Assembly: GCA_009700405.1 (NCBI GenBank)
Contig: WLMD01000001.1
Location: 1 to 64,000, forward strand
From: Actinomycetota bacterium
Lineage (GTDB): Bacteria; Actinomycetota; Actinomycetes; Nanopelagicales; Nanopelagicaceae
Direction: 5' to 3'
DNA: 64,000 nucleotides
The translations under genes were made by a program, and so were the position numbers. Numbering within the stretch: the first letter of the stretch is position 1; every line of letters starts with the position of its first letter. Of this stretch, positions 49,120 through 57,998 are shown in pieces. A model generated the notes under the pieces. That model had not been told where the DNA came from. It saw only the letters and a program-made list of their open reading frames with translations, and did not search any database.

Positions 49120-50210
49120 TGTCAGTTCTTGCTACTAACTATCTCACTCCCACAGGACGCGAAGAGGCATGGAGATTTACACCTCTTAGCCGATTAGCAG
49201 GGTTGCATGACGGGACATCAGTTATAAGTTCCGTTGAGTCGCTTATTGCTAGAGACGCACTACCCGCTGGCGTCACTGCAAGTAGGATTTCTCGCGAACT
49301 TGTCTCTTCGGCATCCCAGTCAGATGATGTCATTGTTCAGCGAGTTCATGCAGAAGCCGAAACAATGTTTCATCTTCAGATTGCTGCTTCGACTGAGTTG
49401 TCAGAACCGATTCATCTCAAACGAAAGCAAATGCAGGTTGGGCAAGTAGAGCTATCGAGGGTTCGAATTACTGTAGGCCAAGGTGCTCGCGCTACCGTTA
49501 TCGTCGAAAATGATGGAGAAGTAATTCTTGGTGAAGATATCGAGATTATTCTTGAACAGAACTCTTATTTGAAGTTTGTCACTCTTCAAGAATGGTCTGC
49601 TCACTCGGTTTATGCCGCCCGCCATCATGCAATCATCGATCGAGATGCAACGTTTGAATCTGTAACAGTGACAGTCGGCGGATCACTCGTAAGAATTTTG
49701 CCTACTGTTGAATTCAAGGCTCCTGGCTCAAGCGCCGAGCTGTTGGGTGTTTATTTCGCAACTGCTGGTCAGCATTTCGAACATCGAATTCATGTAGACC
49801 ACGCAGTGCCGAAGGCAAAGTCACGAGTCAATTACAAAGGCGCACTATCGGGCAACGAAGCTCACACAGTATGGATTGGGGATGTTCTCATCCGTGCTGC
49901 TGCCGAAGGAACTGATACATATGAGCTCAATAGGAATCTTCTTTTGAGCGATGGAGCAAGAGCAGATTCAGTTCCAAACTTAGAGATTGAAACAGGCGAA
50001 ATCGTTGGTGCGGGCCACGCAAGCACAACTGGACGTTTCGATGATGAACAGTTGTTCTACCTCATGTCTCGTGGAGTACCAATGGATGAGGCACGTCGCT
50101 TGGTGGTTCGTGGTTTCTTTGCCGAGATCATCTCCCACGTAAACGATGAAGCAATTCAAGAGCGATTGATGGTCGGAATCGACGGCGAATTAGCAAAGGT
50201 TGGGGAGTAG
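49119..50210 (+). CDS. sufD: Fe-S cluster assembly protein SufD
   Basis: SufD pairs with SufB and SufC in the cluster-assembly complex. The 363-residue protein has the start YLTPTGREEAWRFTPL, the beta-helix core, VNYKGALSGNEAHTVWIGDVLI and the C-terminal FYLMSRGVPMDEARRLVVRGF (quoted in part as LMSRGVPMDEARRL). It begins one base inside the sufB stop and is followed by the Rieske gene after 3 bases. Confidence 0.95.
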   Translation: MSVLATNYLTPTGREEAWRFTPLSRLAGLHDGTSVISSVESLIARDALPAGVTASRISRELVSSASQSDDVIVQRVHAEAETMFHLQIAASTELSEPIHLKRKQMQVGQVELSRVRITVGQGARATVIVENDGEVILGEDIEIILEQNSYLKFVTLQEWSAHSVYAARHHAIIDRDATFESVTVTVGGSLVRILPTVEFKAPGSSAELLGVYFATAGQHFEHRIHVDHAVPKAKSRVNYKGALSGNEAHTVWIGDVLIRAAAEGTDTYELNRNLLLSDGARADSVPNLEIETGEIVGAGHASTTGRFDDEQLFYLMSRGVPMDEARRLVVRGFFAEIISHVNDEAIQERLMVGIDGELAKVGE

Positions 50211-50213
50211 TTC

Positions 50214-50510
50214 ATGTCTGATTTGAATCTTTCTCAACTCGTGCCAAATAAGCCATTTCGCTTGGAAAAATCAGGCAAGGCCATATGTGTTGTACGAGTT
50301 GGTCAAGAAGTTTTTGCAGTAGATGACACATGCTCACACTCAGACGCATCTCTTGCTGAAGGCGACGTAGAAGATTTCCAGATTGAATGTTGGCTGCATG
50401 GTGCCGCATTTGATTTGCGTTCAGGTGAGGCGACTTCAATGCCGGCGACTCAAAGCATCAAGACATACACAGTAAATGTTGACGCAGATTCCGTCACAAT
50501 CGAGATTTAG
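50214..50510 (+). CDS. Rieske-type [2Fe-2S] ferredoxin in the suf operon
   Basis: A 98-residue small Rieske ferredoxin. The two cluster motifs are CSH in DDTCSHSDASLAEG and CWLH in IECWLHGAAFDLR, that is Cys-x-His and Cys-x2-His, with a normal gap. Such proteins sit between sufD and sufC in several actinobacterial suf operons and are thought to supply electrons for assembly; the role is not proved. GGGGAG precedes the ATG. Confidence 0.93.
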   Translation: MSDLNLSQLVPNKPFRLEKSGKAICVVRVGQEVFAVDDTCSHSDASLAEGDVEDFQIECWLHGAAFDLRSGEATSMPATQSIKTYTVNVDADSVTIEI

Positions 50511-50533
50511 TTACTAACCCGAAAGAGGAGAAG

Positions 50534-51286
50534 ATGAGCACACTTAATATCCGAGGCCTAGAAGTATCTGTCATAACAGAGAAGGGCCCTATCGAGATTT
50601 TGCGCGGGGTAGACCTGACAATTTCATCAGGTGAAACGCACGCAATCATGGGTCCAAATGGATCTGGTAAATCTACTTTGGCATATTCCATCGCAGGACA
50701 TCCCAAGTACACAATCACTGGAGGCAGTGTCACGCTGGACGGGGCGAATGTTTTGGAGATGACGGTCGATGAAAGAGCTCGCGCTGGTCTTTTCCTTGCG
50801 ATGCAATATCCAGTTGAAGTACCTGGAGTTTCTGTATCCAACTTCTTGCGGACTGCAGCAACGGCAATCCGAGGAGAAGCGCCGAAATTGCGTACATGGG
50901 TTGGCGAAGTTAAAGAGGCAATGACCGCTTTAAATATGGACCCAGCTTTTTCTGAGCGAAATGTTAATGAAGGCTTTTCAGGCGGCGAGAAGAAGCGCCA
51001 CGAAATCATGCAGCTGGAATTGCTTAAACCGAAGATTGCTATTTTGGACGAAACCGATTCTGGTCTAGATGTAGATGCACTCCGAATCGTTTCCGAAGGC
51101 GTTGTTCGCGCTAAAGAGGCAAACAATCTCGGCGTTTTGCTCATTACCCACTACACGAGAATTCTTCGCTATATCAAACCTGATTTTGTTCACGTTTTTG
51201 CCAACGGACGTATCGTTGAAGAAGGCGGGCCAGAATTGGCAGATAAGTTAGAAGAGAAAGGTTATGCAGAGTACGTCGGTGCTTAA
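50534..51286 (+). CDS. sufC: Fe-S assembly ATPase SufC
   Basis: The ABC-type ATPase that drives SufBCD. In 250 residues: Walker A GPNGSGKSTLAY, the Q-loop with LFLAMQYPVEVPGVSV, the signature FSGGEKKRHEIMQL and Walker B AILDETDSGLDVDAL. GAAAGAGGAG precedes the ATG. No membrane partner is expected, as SufC works in a soluble complex. Confidence 0.97.
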   Translation: MSTLNIRGLEVSVITEKGPIEILRGVDLTISSGETHAIMGPNGSGKSTLAYSIAGHPKYTITGGSVTLDGANVLEMTVDERARAGLFLAMQYPVEVPGVSVSNFLRTAATAIRGEAPKLRTWVGEVKEAMTALNMDPAFSERNVNEGFSGGEKKRHEIMQLELLKPKIAILDETDSGLDVDALRIVSEGVVRAKEANNLGVLLITHYTRILRYIKPDFVHVFANGRIVEEGGPELADKLEEKGYAEYVGA

Positions 51287-51299
51287 CCGGTAACTCTCC

Positions 51300-52559
51300 A
51301 TGTTAATGCCTCTTAACCCTGTAAAAATTCGGAAGGACTTTCCGATTTTTGAGCGGACGGTGCGAGATGGCAAGAAACTCATCTATTTGGATAGCGGCGC
51401 AACGAGTCAGAAACCATTTGCGGTAATTGACGCGGAAGTGAATTTCTATAAATTTCACAACGCTGCTGTCCATCGTGGAGCTCACCAACTTGCAGAAGAA
51501 GCAACCGATGCCTACGAAGGTGCTCGTGGTCTCGTGGCAGGGTTCATCGGAGCTAGTGTCGATGAAGTGATATTCACCAAAAGCGCCACCGAAAGCATCA
51601 ACCTCTTGGCATATGCCATGGGAAATGCGCCACGAGGTAATCGTTTTGCCCTAAGTCCTGGCGATAAAATTGTTGTTACTGAAATGGAACATCATGCCAA
51701 TCTCATTCCATGGCAAGAGTTATCTAATCGAACTGGTGCGACCCTAGATTGGTTTCAAGTTAACGATGAGGGACGCTTGGATCTCTCTACATTGCACGCC
51801 GTTATTAGTCCTGAAACAAAAGTCGTAGCAATAACACATCAGTCCAATGTACTTGGAACGATCAATCCTTTAGACGAAATTCTCAAACGAGCACATGAAG
51901 TAGGGGCGGTTGTAGTTCTTGATGCTTGCCAGTCGATTCCGCATCTAGCTGTAGATGTTTCAACCTTGGGAGTTGATTTCCTAGCGTTCTCTGGCCATAA
52001 AGCGTTAGGTCCAACTGGAGTTGGAATCTTGTGGGGCAAAGCAGAACTTCTCGATCAACTTCCACCATTTCTCTATGGCGGGTCAATGATTGAAAGCGTC
52101 ACCATGACTGAGTCCACGTGGGCTCCTTCTCCAAGGAAATTTGAAGCGGGAGTTCCAAATATGGCCCAAGCGGTTGGGTTGGGCGCGGCGCTTGAGTATC
52201 TTCAAGCAGTGGGTTTGAATGCAATTCATAAGCACGAAATTGATTTAACAATGCAATTGATTAACGGTTTGCAGAAAATTGAAGGAGTAAAGATTTTCGG
52301 ACCCACCAACAATATTATGCGTGGCGGAACAGTGTCTTTCGCAGTAGATCAGATTCATCCTCACGATTTAGGTCAGTACCTAGATTCGCTGGGTATTGCT
52401 GTACGAACTGGGCATCATTGCGCGTGGCCACTGAATAAGAAACTTGGTGTGGCGGCGACTACTCGTGCCTCTTTCTATCTCTATAACGATTCTGACGAAG
52501 TGGAAGCTCTTCTTGATGGAGTGCTAGGTGCTCAGAAGTACTTTGCGAGGTTTTCATGA
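51300..52559 (+). CDS. sufS: Cysteine desulfurase SufS
   Basis: PLP enzyme that takes sulfur from cysteine. The 419-residue protein has IYLDSGATSQKP, the PLP lysine in SGHKALGPTGVGIL, HQSNVLGTINPL and the active-site Cys in RTGHHCAWPLNKK near 370. SufS persulfide is passed to SufU. It starts at ATG 51300 or 51306, 14-20 bases after sufC; the end overlaps sufU (ATGA). Confidence 0.96.
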   Translation: MLMPLNPVKIRKDFPIFERTVRDGKKLIYLDSGATSQKPFAVIDAEVNFYKFHNAAVHRGAHQLAEEATDAYEGARGLVAGFIGASVDEVIFTKSATESINLLAYAMGNAPRGNRFALSPGDKIVVTEMEHHANLIPWQELSNRTGATLDWFQVNDEGRLDLSTLHAVISPETKVVAITHQSNVLGTINPLDEILKRAHEVGAVVVLDACQSIPHLAVDVSTLGVDFLAFSGHKALGPTGVGILWGKAELLDQLPPFLYGGSMIESVTMTESTWAPSPRKFEAGVPNMAQAVGLGAALEYLQAVGLNAIHKHEIDLTMQLINGLQKIEGVKIFGPTNNIMRGGTVSFAVDQIHPHDLGQYLDSLGIAVRTGHHCAWPLNKKLGVAATTRASFYLYNDSDEVEALLDGVLGAQKYFARFS

Positions 52560-52990
52560 ATCTAGATAATATGTATCAAGAAGTTATTTTGGATCATTAC
52601 AAGCATCCAGAGCATAAAGGGCTATCTGCTAAAAAAGATGTGCAAGTTCATCACATTAATCCAAGCTGCGGTGATGAGATTACATTGAATCTTTCCATGT
52701 CTGGTGACGTGGTAACCGAAATAACTTGGGATGGAATCGGTTGCTCGATTAGCATGGCAAGTGTTTCCATGATGTCTGGTCTTTTGACTGGGAAGACTCG
52801 TGAAGAGGCGCAAAGTATTCTTGCAGCATTTCTTGAACTCATGCAGAGTAAGGGAACCGAATCAGGCGATGAAGTTCTCTTAGAAGATGCAGTTGCATTC
52901 GCAGGCGTATCGAAGTTTCCAGCACGCATAAAATGTGCACTGCTGGGTTGGATGGCGTTCAAAGACGCCGCTTTCCAGGTTGTGCATTAA
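52556..52990 (+). CDS. sufU: SufU zinc-dependent sulfur transfer protein
   Basis: SufU accepts persulfide sulfur from SufS in Gram-positive suf systems. The 144-residue IscU-like protein shows three zinc-ligand cysteines (NPSCGDE, GIGCSISMAS and ARIKCALLGW) and Asp in the first motif. Start and stop fit the family, and the ATGA overlap with sufS supports coupled synthesis. Confidence 0.95.
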   Translation: MNLDNMYQEVILDHYKHPEHKGLSAKKDVQVHHINPSCGDEITLNLSMSGDVVTEITWDGIGCSISMASVSMMSGLLTGKTREEAQSILAAFLELMQSKGTESGDEVLLEDAVAFAGVSKFPARIKCALLGWMAFKDAAFQVVH

Positions 52991-53051
52991 AGAAAATCTC
53001 AGATTATCGCTAGGCTCATCGGGTTCAATTGATTCGCAAAGGGGAGTAAAG

Positions 53052-53363
53052 ATGGTTGCTCAGATTGATGATGTCACAGAAGCAATGAAAGATGTTGTGG
53101 ACCCCGAACTTGGAATCAACGTCGTAGACCTAGGTCTCATCTATGACGTCATGGTTGATGAAAACAATATTGCGATTTTGAATATGACACTTACATCGGC
53201 TGCATGTCCGCTGCAAGATGTTATTGAAGATCAGACCCGACAGGCGCTTTCTCACTTAACTAGCGATGTCCGGATTAATTGGGTGTGGATGCCACCTTGG
53301 GGCCCAGATAAGATTTCAGACGACGGAAGGGACCAACTCCGCGCACTTGGATTTACGGTTTAG
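53052..53363 (+). CDS. sufT: SufT/DUF59 family Fe-S protein maturation factor
   Basis: A 103-residue MIP18/DUF59 protein (SufT-like) used in delivery of iron-sulfur clusters. It has VVDPELGINVVDLGLIYD, the conserved Cys in LTSAACPLQDVIE, and WMPPWGPDKISDDGRDQLRALG. The ATG at 53052 has GGGGAG 5 bases upstream; an earlier in-frame ATG at 52935 is inside sufU and rejected. A TAGGCT hexamer at 53011 with TTAAAG 18 bases upstream of it could be an internal promoter. It ends 3 bases before the ABC exporter. Confidence 0.93.
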   Translation: MVAQIDDVTEAMKDVVDPELGINVVDLGLIYDVMVDENNIAILNMTLTSAACPLQDVIEDQTRQALSHLTSDVRINWVWMPPWGPDKISDDGRDQLRALGFTV

Positions 53364-53366
53364 TTA

Positions 53367-55235
53367 ATGTCAACTCATGCAGGGTGGATGACTTTCCGTT
53401 CTATGACCGCCGATCCGTCGGTTAAGCATCAGAAACTTAAACCCGGAACTATCTCCCGAATTGCATCGTTCGCAACACCGTACAAGTGGCAAATCGTCTT
53501 CTTTCTAATAACGGTTGTTATTGATGCTGTTTTGGTTATTGCCACTCCCTTGATATTACGACGCTTGATTGATGATGGCGTCATTCCCAAGAATGGTGGC
53601 TTAGTAACACAGCTTGCAATCCTCGTAGGGGTGTTAGCGATTGCTGATTCTCTTATGAGCGTTGTCGGACGATGGTTCTCCTCGCGCATTGGAGAAGGTT
53701 TAATTTATGACTTGCGATCTATTGTTTACTCGCATGTCCAACGTCAATCCATTGCTTTCTTTACTCGCACTCAAACTGGTGCACTAATATCTCGGATCAA
53801 TTCGGATGTAATCGGTGCTCAGCAGGCGTTCACTGCAACCCTGTCTGGAGTTGTGAGCAATGTTGTGAGTTTGGTCTTAGTCGTAATAACAATGCTAGTT
53901 TTGTCCTGGCAAATTACAGCGGTATCTCTTGTATTACTCCCGCTATTTCTTATCCCCACAAAGTGGGTGGGGAAGCGTTTGCAGGGTCTAACTCGCCAGT
54001 CTTTCCAGTTGAATGCGGAAATGTCGAGCACTATGACGGAGCGCTTTAATGTTTCGGGAGCCATGTTAGTTGCTTTGTACGGAGCGCCTAAGCGAGAGTC
54101 GGATTATTTCTCAGGTAGAGCACGTCGAGTGGCTGATATTGGGATAACTATCGCTCTTCTTAATCGTCTTTTCTTTGTAGCTCTGACCAGTGTTGCAGCA
54201 GTTGCGACAGCATTCGCCTATGGAATCGGTGGCCACTTAGCCATATCTGGTCAAGTTACCGTTGGAACACTTCTTGCGATTACCGCATTACTTTCTCGTC
54301 TCTATGGTCCTCTTACAGCGTTGTCGAATGTTCGCATTGATGTGATGACTGCACTCTTATCTTTTGAACGTGTTTTCGAGGTACTTGATTTGAAGCCGAT
54401 GGTTCAAGATCGCCCCAATGCACAGGTTTTGAATCGCACTTCTCTTGGCGTCGAATTTGTAAATGTGGATTTCTCCTACCCACGCGCTAATGAGATTTCA
54501 CTTGCATCCCTGGAGTCAGCTGCTAAAGCCGAAACGGTTGAAAGCGGCGAAGTACTGAAGAATATTTCATTTACAGCGGCGCCAGGAACTATGACTGCAA
54601 TTGTTGGACCATCGGGTGCTGGAAAGACGACGATAAGTGCATTGATACCCCGTTTATACGATGTGACCGGAGGGGCAATTCATATAGGCGGTATAGATAT
54701 TCGCGATCTAACACTCGAAAGTTTGCGCGGGTCAATCGGAGTTGTAATGCAAGATGCCCATCTTTTTCATGAAAGCATCGCTGAAAATCTACGATACGCG
54801 AAGCCTGATGCGACGCTGTTGGAGATGCAGGAAGCTTGTGAATCGGCTCGAATATGGACACTTGTTTCCTCCTTGCCGAATGGTTTAGACACAATGGTTG
54901 GTGAACGCGGACATCGTTTATCGGGTGGAGAGAAACAGCGACTAGCAATTGCCCGTTTGCTTCTTAAGTCACCATCGGTTGTTATCTTGGATGAAGCAAC
55001 CGCGCACTTGGATTCAGAGAATGAGGCGCTGGTTCATGAAGCGCTTCGGCTGGCTTTAAAAGGCAGAACAAGCATCGTCATCGCCCACAGATTAAGTACA
55101 GTGATGGAAGCGGATCAAATCCTAGTGATGGAGAATGGCTCTATTGCCGAGCGAGGCACTCACGAGCAATTGGTTCGCGCTAAAGGACTTTATGCGGATC
55201 TATATTCGCGTCAAGACCTATCTGGTCCTGCGTAA
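53367..55235 (+). CDS. ABC exporter (fused membrane and ATPase domains)
   Basis: A 622-residue ABCB-type half-transporter: six membrane helices in the first 330 residues, then an ATPase with Walker A GPSGAGKTT, signature LSGGEKQRLAIARLLL, Walker B VVILDEATAHLDSENE and the switch His in IAHRLSTVM. Half-exporters dimerise; the substrate is not readable. It begins 3 bases after sufT and so may belong to the suf transcript, which makes an Atm1-like thiol or Fe-S related role a reasonable guess only. The 3' end overlaps the convergent SURF1 gene by 18 bases. Confidence 0.9.
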   Translation: MSTHAGWMTFRSMTADPSVKHQKLKPGTISRIASFATPYKWQIVFFLITVVIDAVLVIATPLILRRLIDDGVIPKNGGLVTQLAILVGVLAIADSLMSVVGRWFSSRIGEGLIYDLRSIVYSHVQRQSIAFFTRTQTGALISRINSDVIGAQQAFTATLSGVVSNVVSLVLVVITMLVLSWQITAVSLVLLPLFLIPTKWVGKRLQGLTRQSFQLNAEMSSTMTERFNVSGAMLVALYGAPKRESDYFSGRARRVADIGITIALLNRLFFVALTSVAAVATAFAYGIGGHLAISGQVTVGTLLAITALLSRLYGPLTALSNVRIDVMTALLSFERVFEVLDLKPMVQDRPNAQVLNRTSLGVEFVNVDFSYPRANEISLASLESAAKAETVESGEVLKNISFTAAPGTMTAIVGPSGAGKTTISALIPRLYDVTGGAIHIGGIDIRDLTLESLRGSIGVVMQDAHLFHESIAENLRYAKPDATLLEMQEACESARIWTLVSSLPNGLDTMVGERGHRLSGGEKQRLAIARLLLKSPSVVILDEATAHLDSENEALVHEALRLALKGRTSIVIAHRLSTVMEADQILVMENGSIAERGTHEQLVRAKGLYADLYSRQDLSGPA

Positions 55236-55955
55236 TAAGAAACGACCATAGATAACTAAACCGGCAAAGAACAACCATTGAAGTGCGTAGGCCATGTGTG
55301 GACCATCGGTTAATTCCGGCAATACGACGGGCGCCTTTGGATTCATCGTTGCGTCAGAAACGCTTATCAAGTCTAGGTAATATTTTTCAGTCTTAACGGT
55401 GGTGTTACTTTGTGCATTCCATTTTGATATGAGCTTCTTAGACCCCTCGTTAGAAACTGCGAAGAAAGATCCTTGAGGTAACGAATTCTCGAGTCGTAAT
55501 CTGCCAACTATAGAAACGGTCGTGACTGAAGTCCTCGGTAGTTGAGGGGGATCTGTCGCCGTTGCACCTGGCGCAATCCAACCTCGATCAATCCAGTAAC
55601 TCTTGCCTGACTGATCGTGAAAAAGAGTGAGCAGATCAAAACCATATTTTCCTTCGGAGTAGCGATTTCGTAGCAAAATCTGATGTGATGGATCGAATTC
55701 TCCAGTAGTGGAGAGTTGGCGCCATTCCACCTCTTTATAGTTTTGACCGATTTGATTGATCTTGATTGGTGCCAACGACACATGCGAGGCGATGAGATAA
55801 TTTCTTTCGTGTCGATCAACACCTCGGTGATATTGCCATTGACTAGCCCAACCACACACAATTACTAAAGCGAGCGCGATTACCGTCAAAAGCACAGAGG
55901 TCACAGGACCTTCGGTTGCTTGAGTAGTACTAGGAGAGGGCTTTGGGGCTGTCAT
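55218..55955 (-). CDS. SURF1-family cytochrome oxidase assembly protein
   Basis: SURF1 helps insert haem A into cytochrome c oxidase. The 245-residue protein has an N-terminal helix (about 20-37), the motif ASQWQYHRGVDRHE, the extracellular core with VEWRQLSTTGEFDP, QILLRNRYSEGKYGF, YWIDRGWIAPG, and a C-terminal helix ending FLLRRTR. The start at 55955 gives a normal length; a longer frame starting at 56039 runs through DUF3099. Its start overlaps the end of that gene by 26 bases. It fits the ctaA gene nearby. Confidence 0.88.
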   Translation of the reverse strand: MTAPKPSPSTTQATEGPVTSVLLTVIALALVIVCGWASQWQYHRGVDRHERNYLIASHVSLAPIKINQIGQNYKEVEWRQLSTTGEFDPSHQILLRNRYSEGKYGFDLLTLFHDQSGKSYWIDRGWIAPGATATDPPQLPRTSVTTVSIVGRLRLENSLPQGSFFAVSNEGSKKLISKWNAQSNTTVKTEKYYLDLISVSDATMNPKAPVVLPELTDGPHMAYALQWLFFAGLVIYGRFLLRRTR

Positions 55956-56196
55956 CAATGACTGCCGCTCCAGGTGCAATATTTTCGCGACCAGCATTTG
56001 CAATAACAACGGCGAAATAGGGGAGGAAGACGGCGCCAAATAGGGCTACCCAGCGATACGGGCTAGGGAGAATTACAGCTGCAATAAACGAGAACGTTCG
56101 AACCATCATAGAAATGAAGTACCTACGTTGACGCCCAGGCATCTCATTACTGAGTGCCTTTTGGGCGCTGGTAATATCGTGAATCTCCTGGGCCAT
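55930..56196 (-). CDS. DUF3099 small membrane protein
   Basis: An 88-residue protein with two membrane helices (about 29-45 and 48-66), matching the actinobacterial DUF3099 family: RQRRYFISMMVRTFSF and VALFGAVFLPYFAVVIAN. Function unknown. In actinobacteria it is often near SURF1 and fabG-fabI, as here. The ATG at 56196 follows a -10 hexamer by 6 bases. Confidence 0.82.
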   Translation of the reverse strand: MAQEIHDITSAQKALSNEMPGRQRRYFISMMVRTFSFIAAVILPSPYRWVALFGAVFLPYFAVVIANAGRENIAPGAAVIDDSPKALS

Positions 56197-56202
56197 GTAT
56201 CA

Positions 56203-56208
56203 ACCCTA
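56203..56208 (-). promoter_or_regulatory. -10 hexamer TAGGGT for the DUF3099-SURF1 pair
   Basis: Read on the minus strand, TAGGGT ends 6 bases before the ATG at 56196, so the transcript would be leaderless. Confidence 0.5.
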
Positions 56209-56259
56209 GGCTTGAAGCGAGATCTTTGCACTTCCAAGGCATTTTATTGCGTGTAAATT

Positions 56260-56288
56260 CTTACTTACGCAACAGTAGCGAGTAAGTT
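56260..56288 (+). promoter_or_regulatory. fabG leaderless promoter with flanking inverted repeat
   Basis: TAAGTT (56283-56288) ends 6 bases before the fabG ATG. CTTACT at 56260-56265 and AGTAAG at 56281-56286 form a 6-bp inverted repeat with 15 bases between, straddling the -35 to -10 region, as an operator might. No match to a named fatty-acid regulator site is claimed. Confidence 0.4.
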
Positions 56289-56294
56289 CTCTCC

Positions 56295-57011
56295 ATGACC
56301 CAAACATCCGCTCCAATCGCCCTCGTAACTGGCGCTAATCGGGGGATTGGATTGGCAATTGCTCAGGAGTTGAAAAAAGAAGGGTTTCGGGTCGTTGTTA
56401 CTCATCGCTCAGCACCAGCCCCTAAAGATTTTGATGCCGTAATCATGGATGTCACATCAAGTGAAAGCGTGGACGCTGCTTTCTCCGAAGTTGAAAGCAA
56501 GTTTGGCGTTCCTGAAGTCATTGTTGCAAATGCAGGGATCACGAAAGATGGCTTAGTGATGCGCATGAGTGACGAAGACTTTCTTGATGTGATTGATGCA
56601 AATTTAACTGGAGCATTCAGAGTTGCACGACGTGCGACCAGAGGCCTGCTTAAACTTAAACGTGGTCGTTTGATTTTTATCGGCTCAGTTGTTGGAAGTG
56701 TTGGATCTGCAGGACAAGTTAATTATTCTGCAAGCAAATCTGGATTAGTTGGTATGGCCCGATCCTTCGCAAGAGAATTGGGTAGCCGCGGGATAACTTC
56801 AAATGTTATTGCTCCGGGTTTTGTGGAAACAGACATGACGGCAATCCTGGAGGATGCTCGCCGAAGTTCCATCGCTGCCTCGGTTCCTCTGGGTAGATTC
56901 TGTTCGGCAGAGGAGATTGCGGGTGTCGTAGGTTTTATAGCATCAGAAAAAGCGTCCTATATAACGGGCGCGGTAATACCGGTTGACGGCGGATTAGGAA
57001 TGGGGCACTAG
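56295..57011 (+). CDS. fabG: 3-oxoacyl-ACP reductase FabG (MabA-like)
   Basis: Reduces 3-oxoacyl-ACP in fatty acid elongation. The 238-residue SDR has the NADP motif TGANRGIGLAIA, NAG in VANAGITKD, and the catalytic Ser-Tyr-Lys in GSVVGSVG and NYSASKSG. PGFVETDMT follows. It is next to the enoyl-ACP reductase, as mabA is to inhA in mycobacteria, which supports the FabG assignment over other SDRs. Confidence 0.93.
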   Translation: MTQTSAPIALVTGANRGIGLAIAQELKKEGFRVVVTHRSAPAPKDFDAVIMDVTSSESVDAAFSEVESKFGVPEVIVANAGITKDGLVMRMSDEDFLDVIDANLTGAFRVARRATRGLLKLKRGRLIFIGSVVGSVGSAGQVNYSASKSGLVGMARSFARELGSRGITSNVIAPGFVETDMTAILEDARRSSIAASVPLGRFCSAEEIAGVVGFIASEKASYITGAVIPVDGGLGMGH

Positions 57012-57012
57012 C

Positions 57013-57780
57013 GTGGGATTACTTACTGGGAAAAATATTTTGGTTACTGGAGTCCTAACGGATGCATCGATAGCCTTCCATATCGCACGATTGGCGCAAG
57101 AAGAAGGCGCTACGGTCGTGTTGAGTTCATATGGACGCGTCTTTCGTCTTACAGAAAGAATTTCAGCTCGTTTGCCACAACTTGCTCCCGTCGTAGAACT
57201 CGATGTCACCAATGAAGAAGACTTGGCTGCTCTTCCTGATCGTTTGCGAGTTCATGTTCCTAATCTTCATGGAGTAGTTCATGCAATTGGTTTCGCTCCA
57301 GAAGCTGCACTCGGTGGAAATTTTCTCAATACATCGTGGCCTGATGTTGCAACAGCGCTACATGTTTCGGCCTTTTCCTTAAAAGCTCTAACGATGGCAG
57401 CCAAGCCCATGTTCGAAGGTGGAGCATCTGTAGTTGGGTTAGATTTTGATGCCAGCGTTGCATGGCCAAAGTACGACTGGATGGGTGTGGCTAAAGCCGC
57501 ACTTGAATCCACCTCTCGTTATTTAGCACGAGATCTTGGAGCAGAAAATATTCGCGTCAATCTCGTAGCTGCCGGTCCCATCAAGACAATGGCAGCGAAA
57601 TCTATTCCTGGTTTTGAACAGTTCGAGCACCTCTGGGATGAACGCTCGGCCCTGGCGTGGGATGTCACTGATCCTGTGCCAACGGCTCAAGCAACCGTGG
57701 TCTTGCTCTCGGACTGGCTCCCTAAGACCACCGGGGAAATACTCCATGTTGATGGCGGCATGCACGCCATGGGTGGGTAG
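57013..57780 (+). CDS. fabI: Enoyl-ACP reductase (NADH) FabI/InhA
   Basis: Carries out the last reduction of each fatty-acid elongation cycle. The 255-residue InhA-like SDR has [20 protein letters not shown] (quoted in part), an open dinucleotide motif, [16 protein letters not shown] and the catalytic Tyr/Lys in [15 protein letters not shown]. The GTG at 57013 starts 1 base after the fabG stop. The 218 bases that follow hold the infC promoter and leader. Confidence 0.94.
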   Translation: MGLLTGKNILVTGVLTDASIAFHIARLAQEEGATVVLSSYGRVFRLTERISARLPQLAPVVELDVTNEEDLAALPDRLRVHVPNLHGVVHAIGFAPEAALGGNFLNTSWPDVATALHVSAFSLKALTMAAKPMFEGGASVVGLDFDASVAWPKYDWMGVAKAALESTSRYLARDLGAENIRVNLVAAGPIKTMAAKSIPGFEQFEHLWDERSALAWDVTDPVPTAQATVVLLSDWLPKTTGEILHVDGGMHAMGG

Positions 57781-57822
57781 GGCGGCTCGCAGACTCAATT
57801 TCGCGTCTGACCAACCCTCTAG

Positions 57823-57828
57823 TACCCT
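57823..57828 (+). promoter_or_regulatory. -10 hexamer TACCCT of the infC-rpmI-rplT operon
   Basis: TACCCT matches the hexamers before rpsA and gltB. An 18-base spacer points to TTTCGC as a poor -35. Transcription from about 57835 would leave a leader of about 165 bases. In that leader an ATG at 57903 is in frame with infC and no stop intervenes, so it is either structured regulatory RNA or a short coding start; I could not draw a specific structure. Confidence 0.4.
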
Positions 57829-57998
57829 TACCTCAGACCAGTGGCCAAGTTGGCACTGCAAGAGGAGTACCGCTCCCACCTCCATCGCTTCGGCGAGTTG
57901 GTATGTCGATGCCCAGAGTTTATGGGTTTCTTCGCGGTGTTCACCCTTGCAGCAACTTATCTACTGCGTTACTAACGAACCGCTATGAAGGAGTATGT

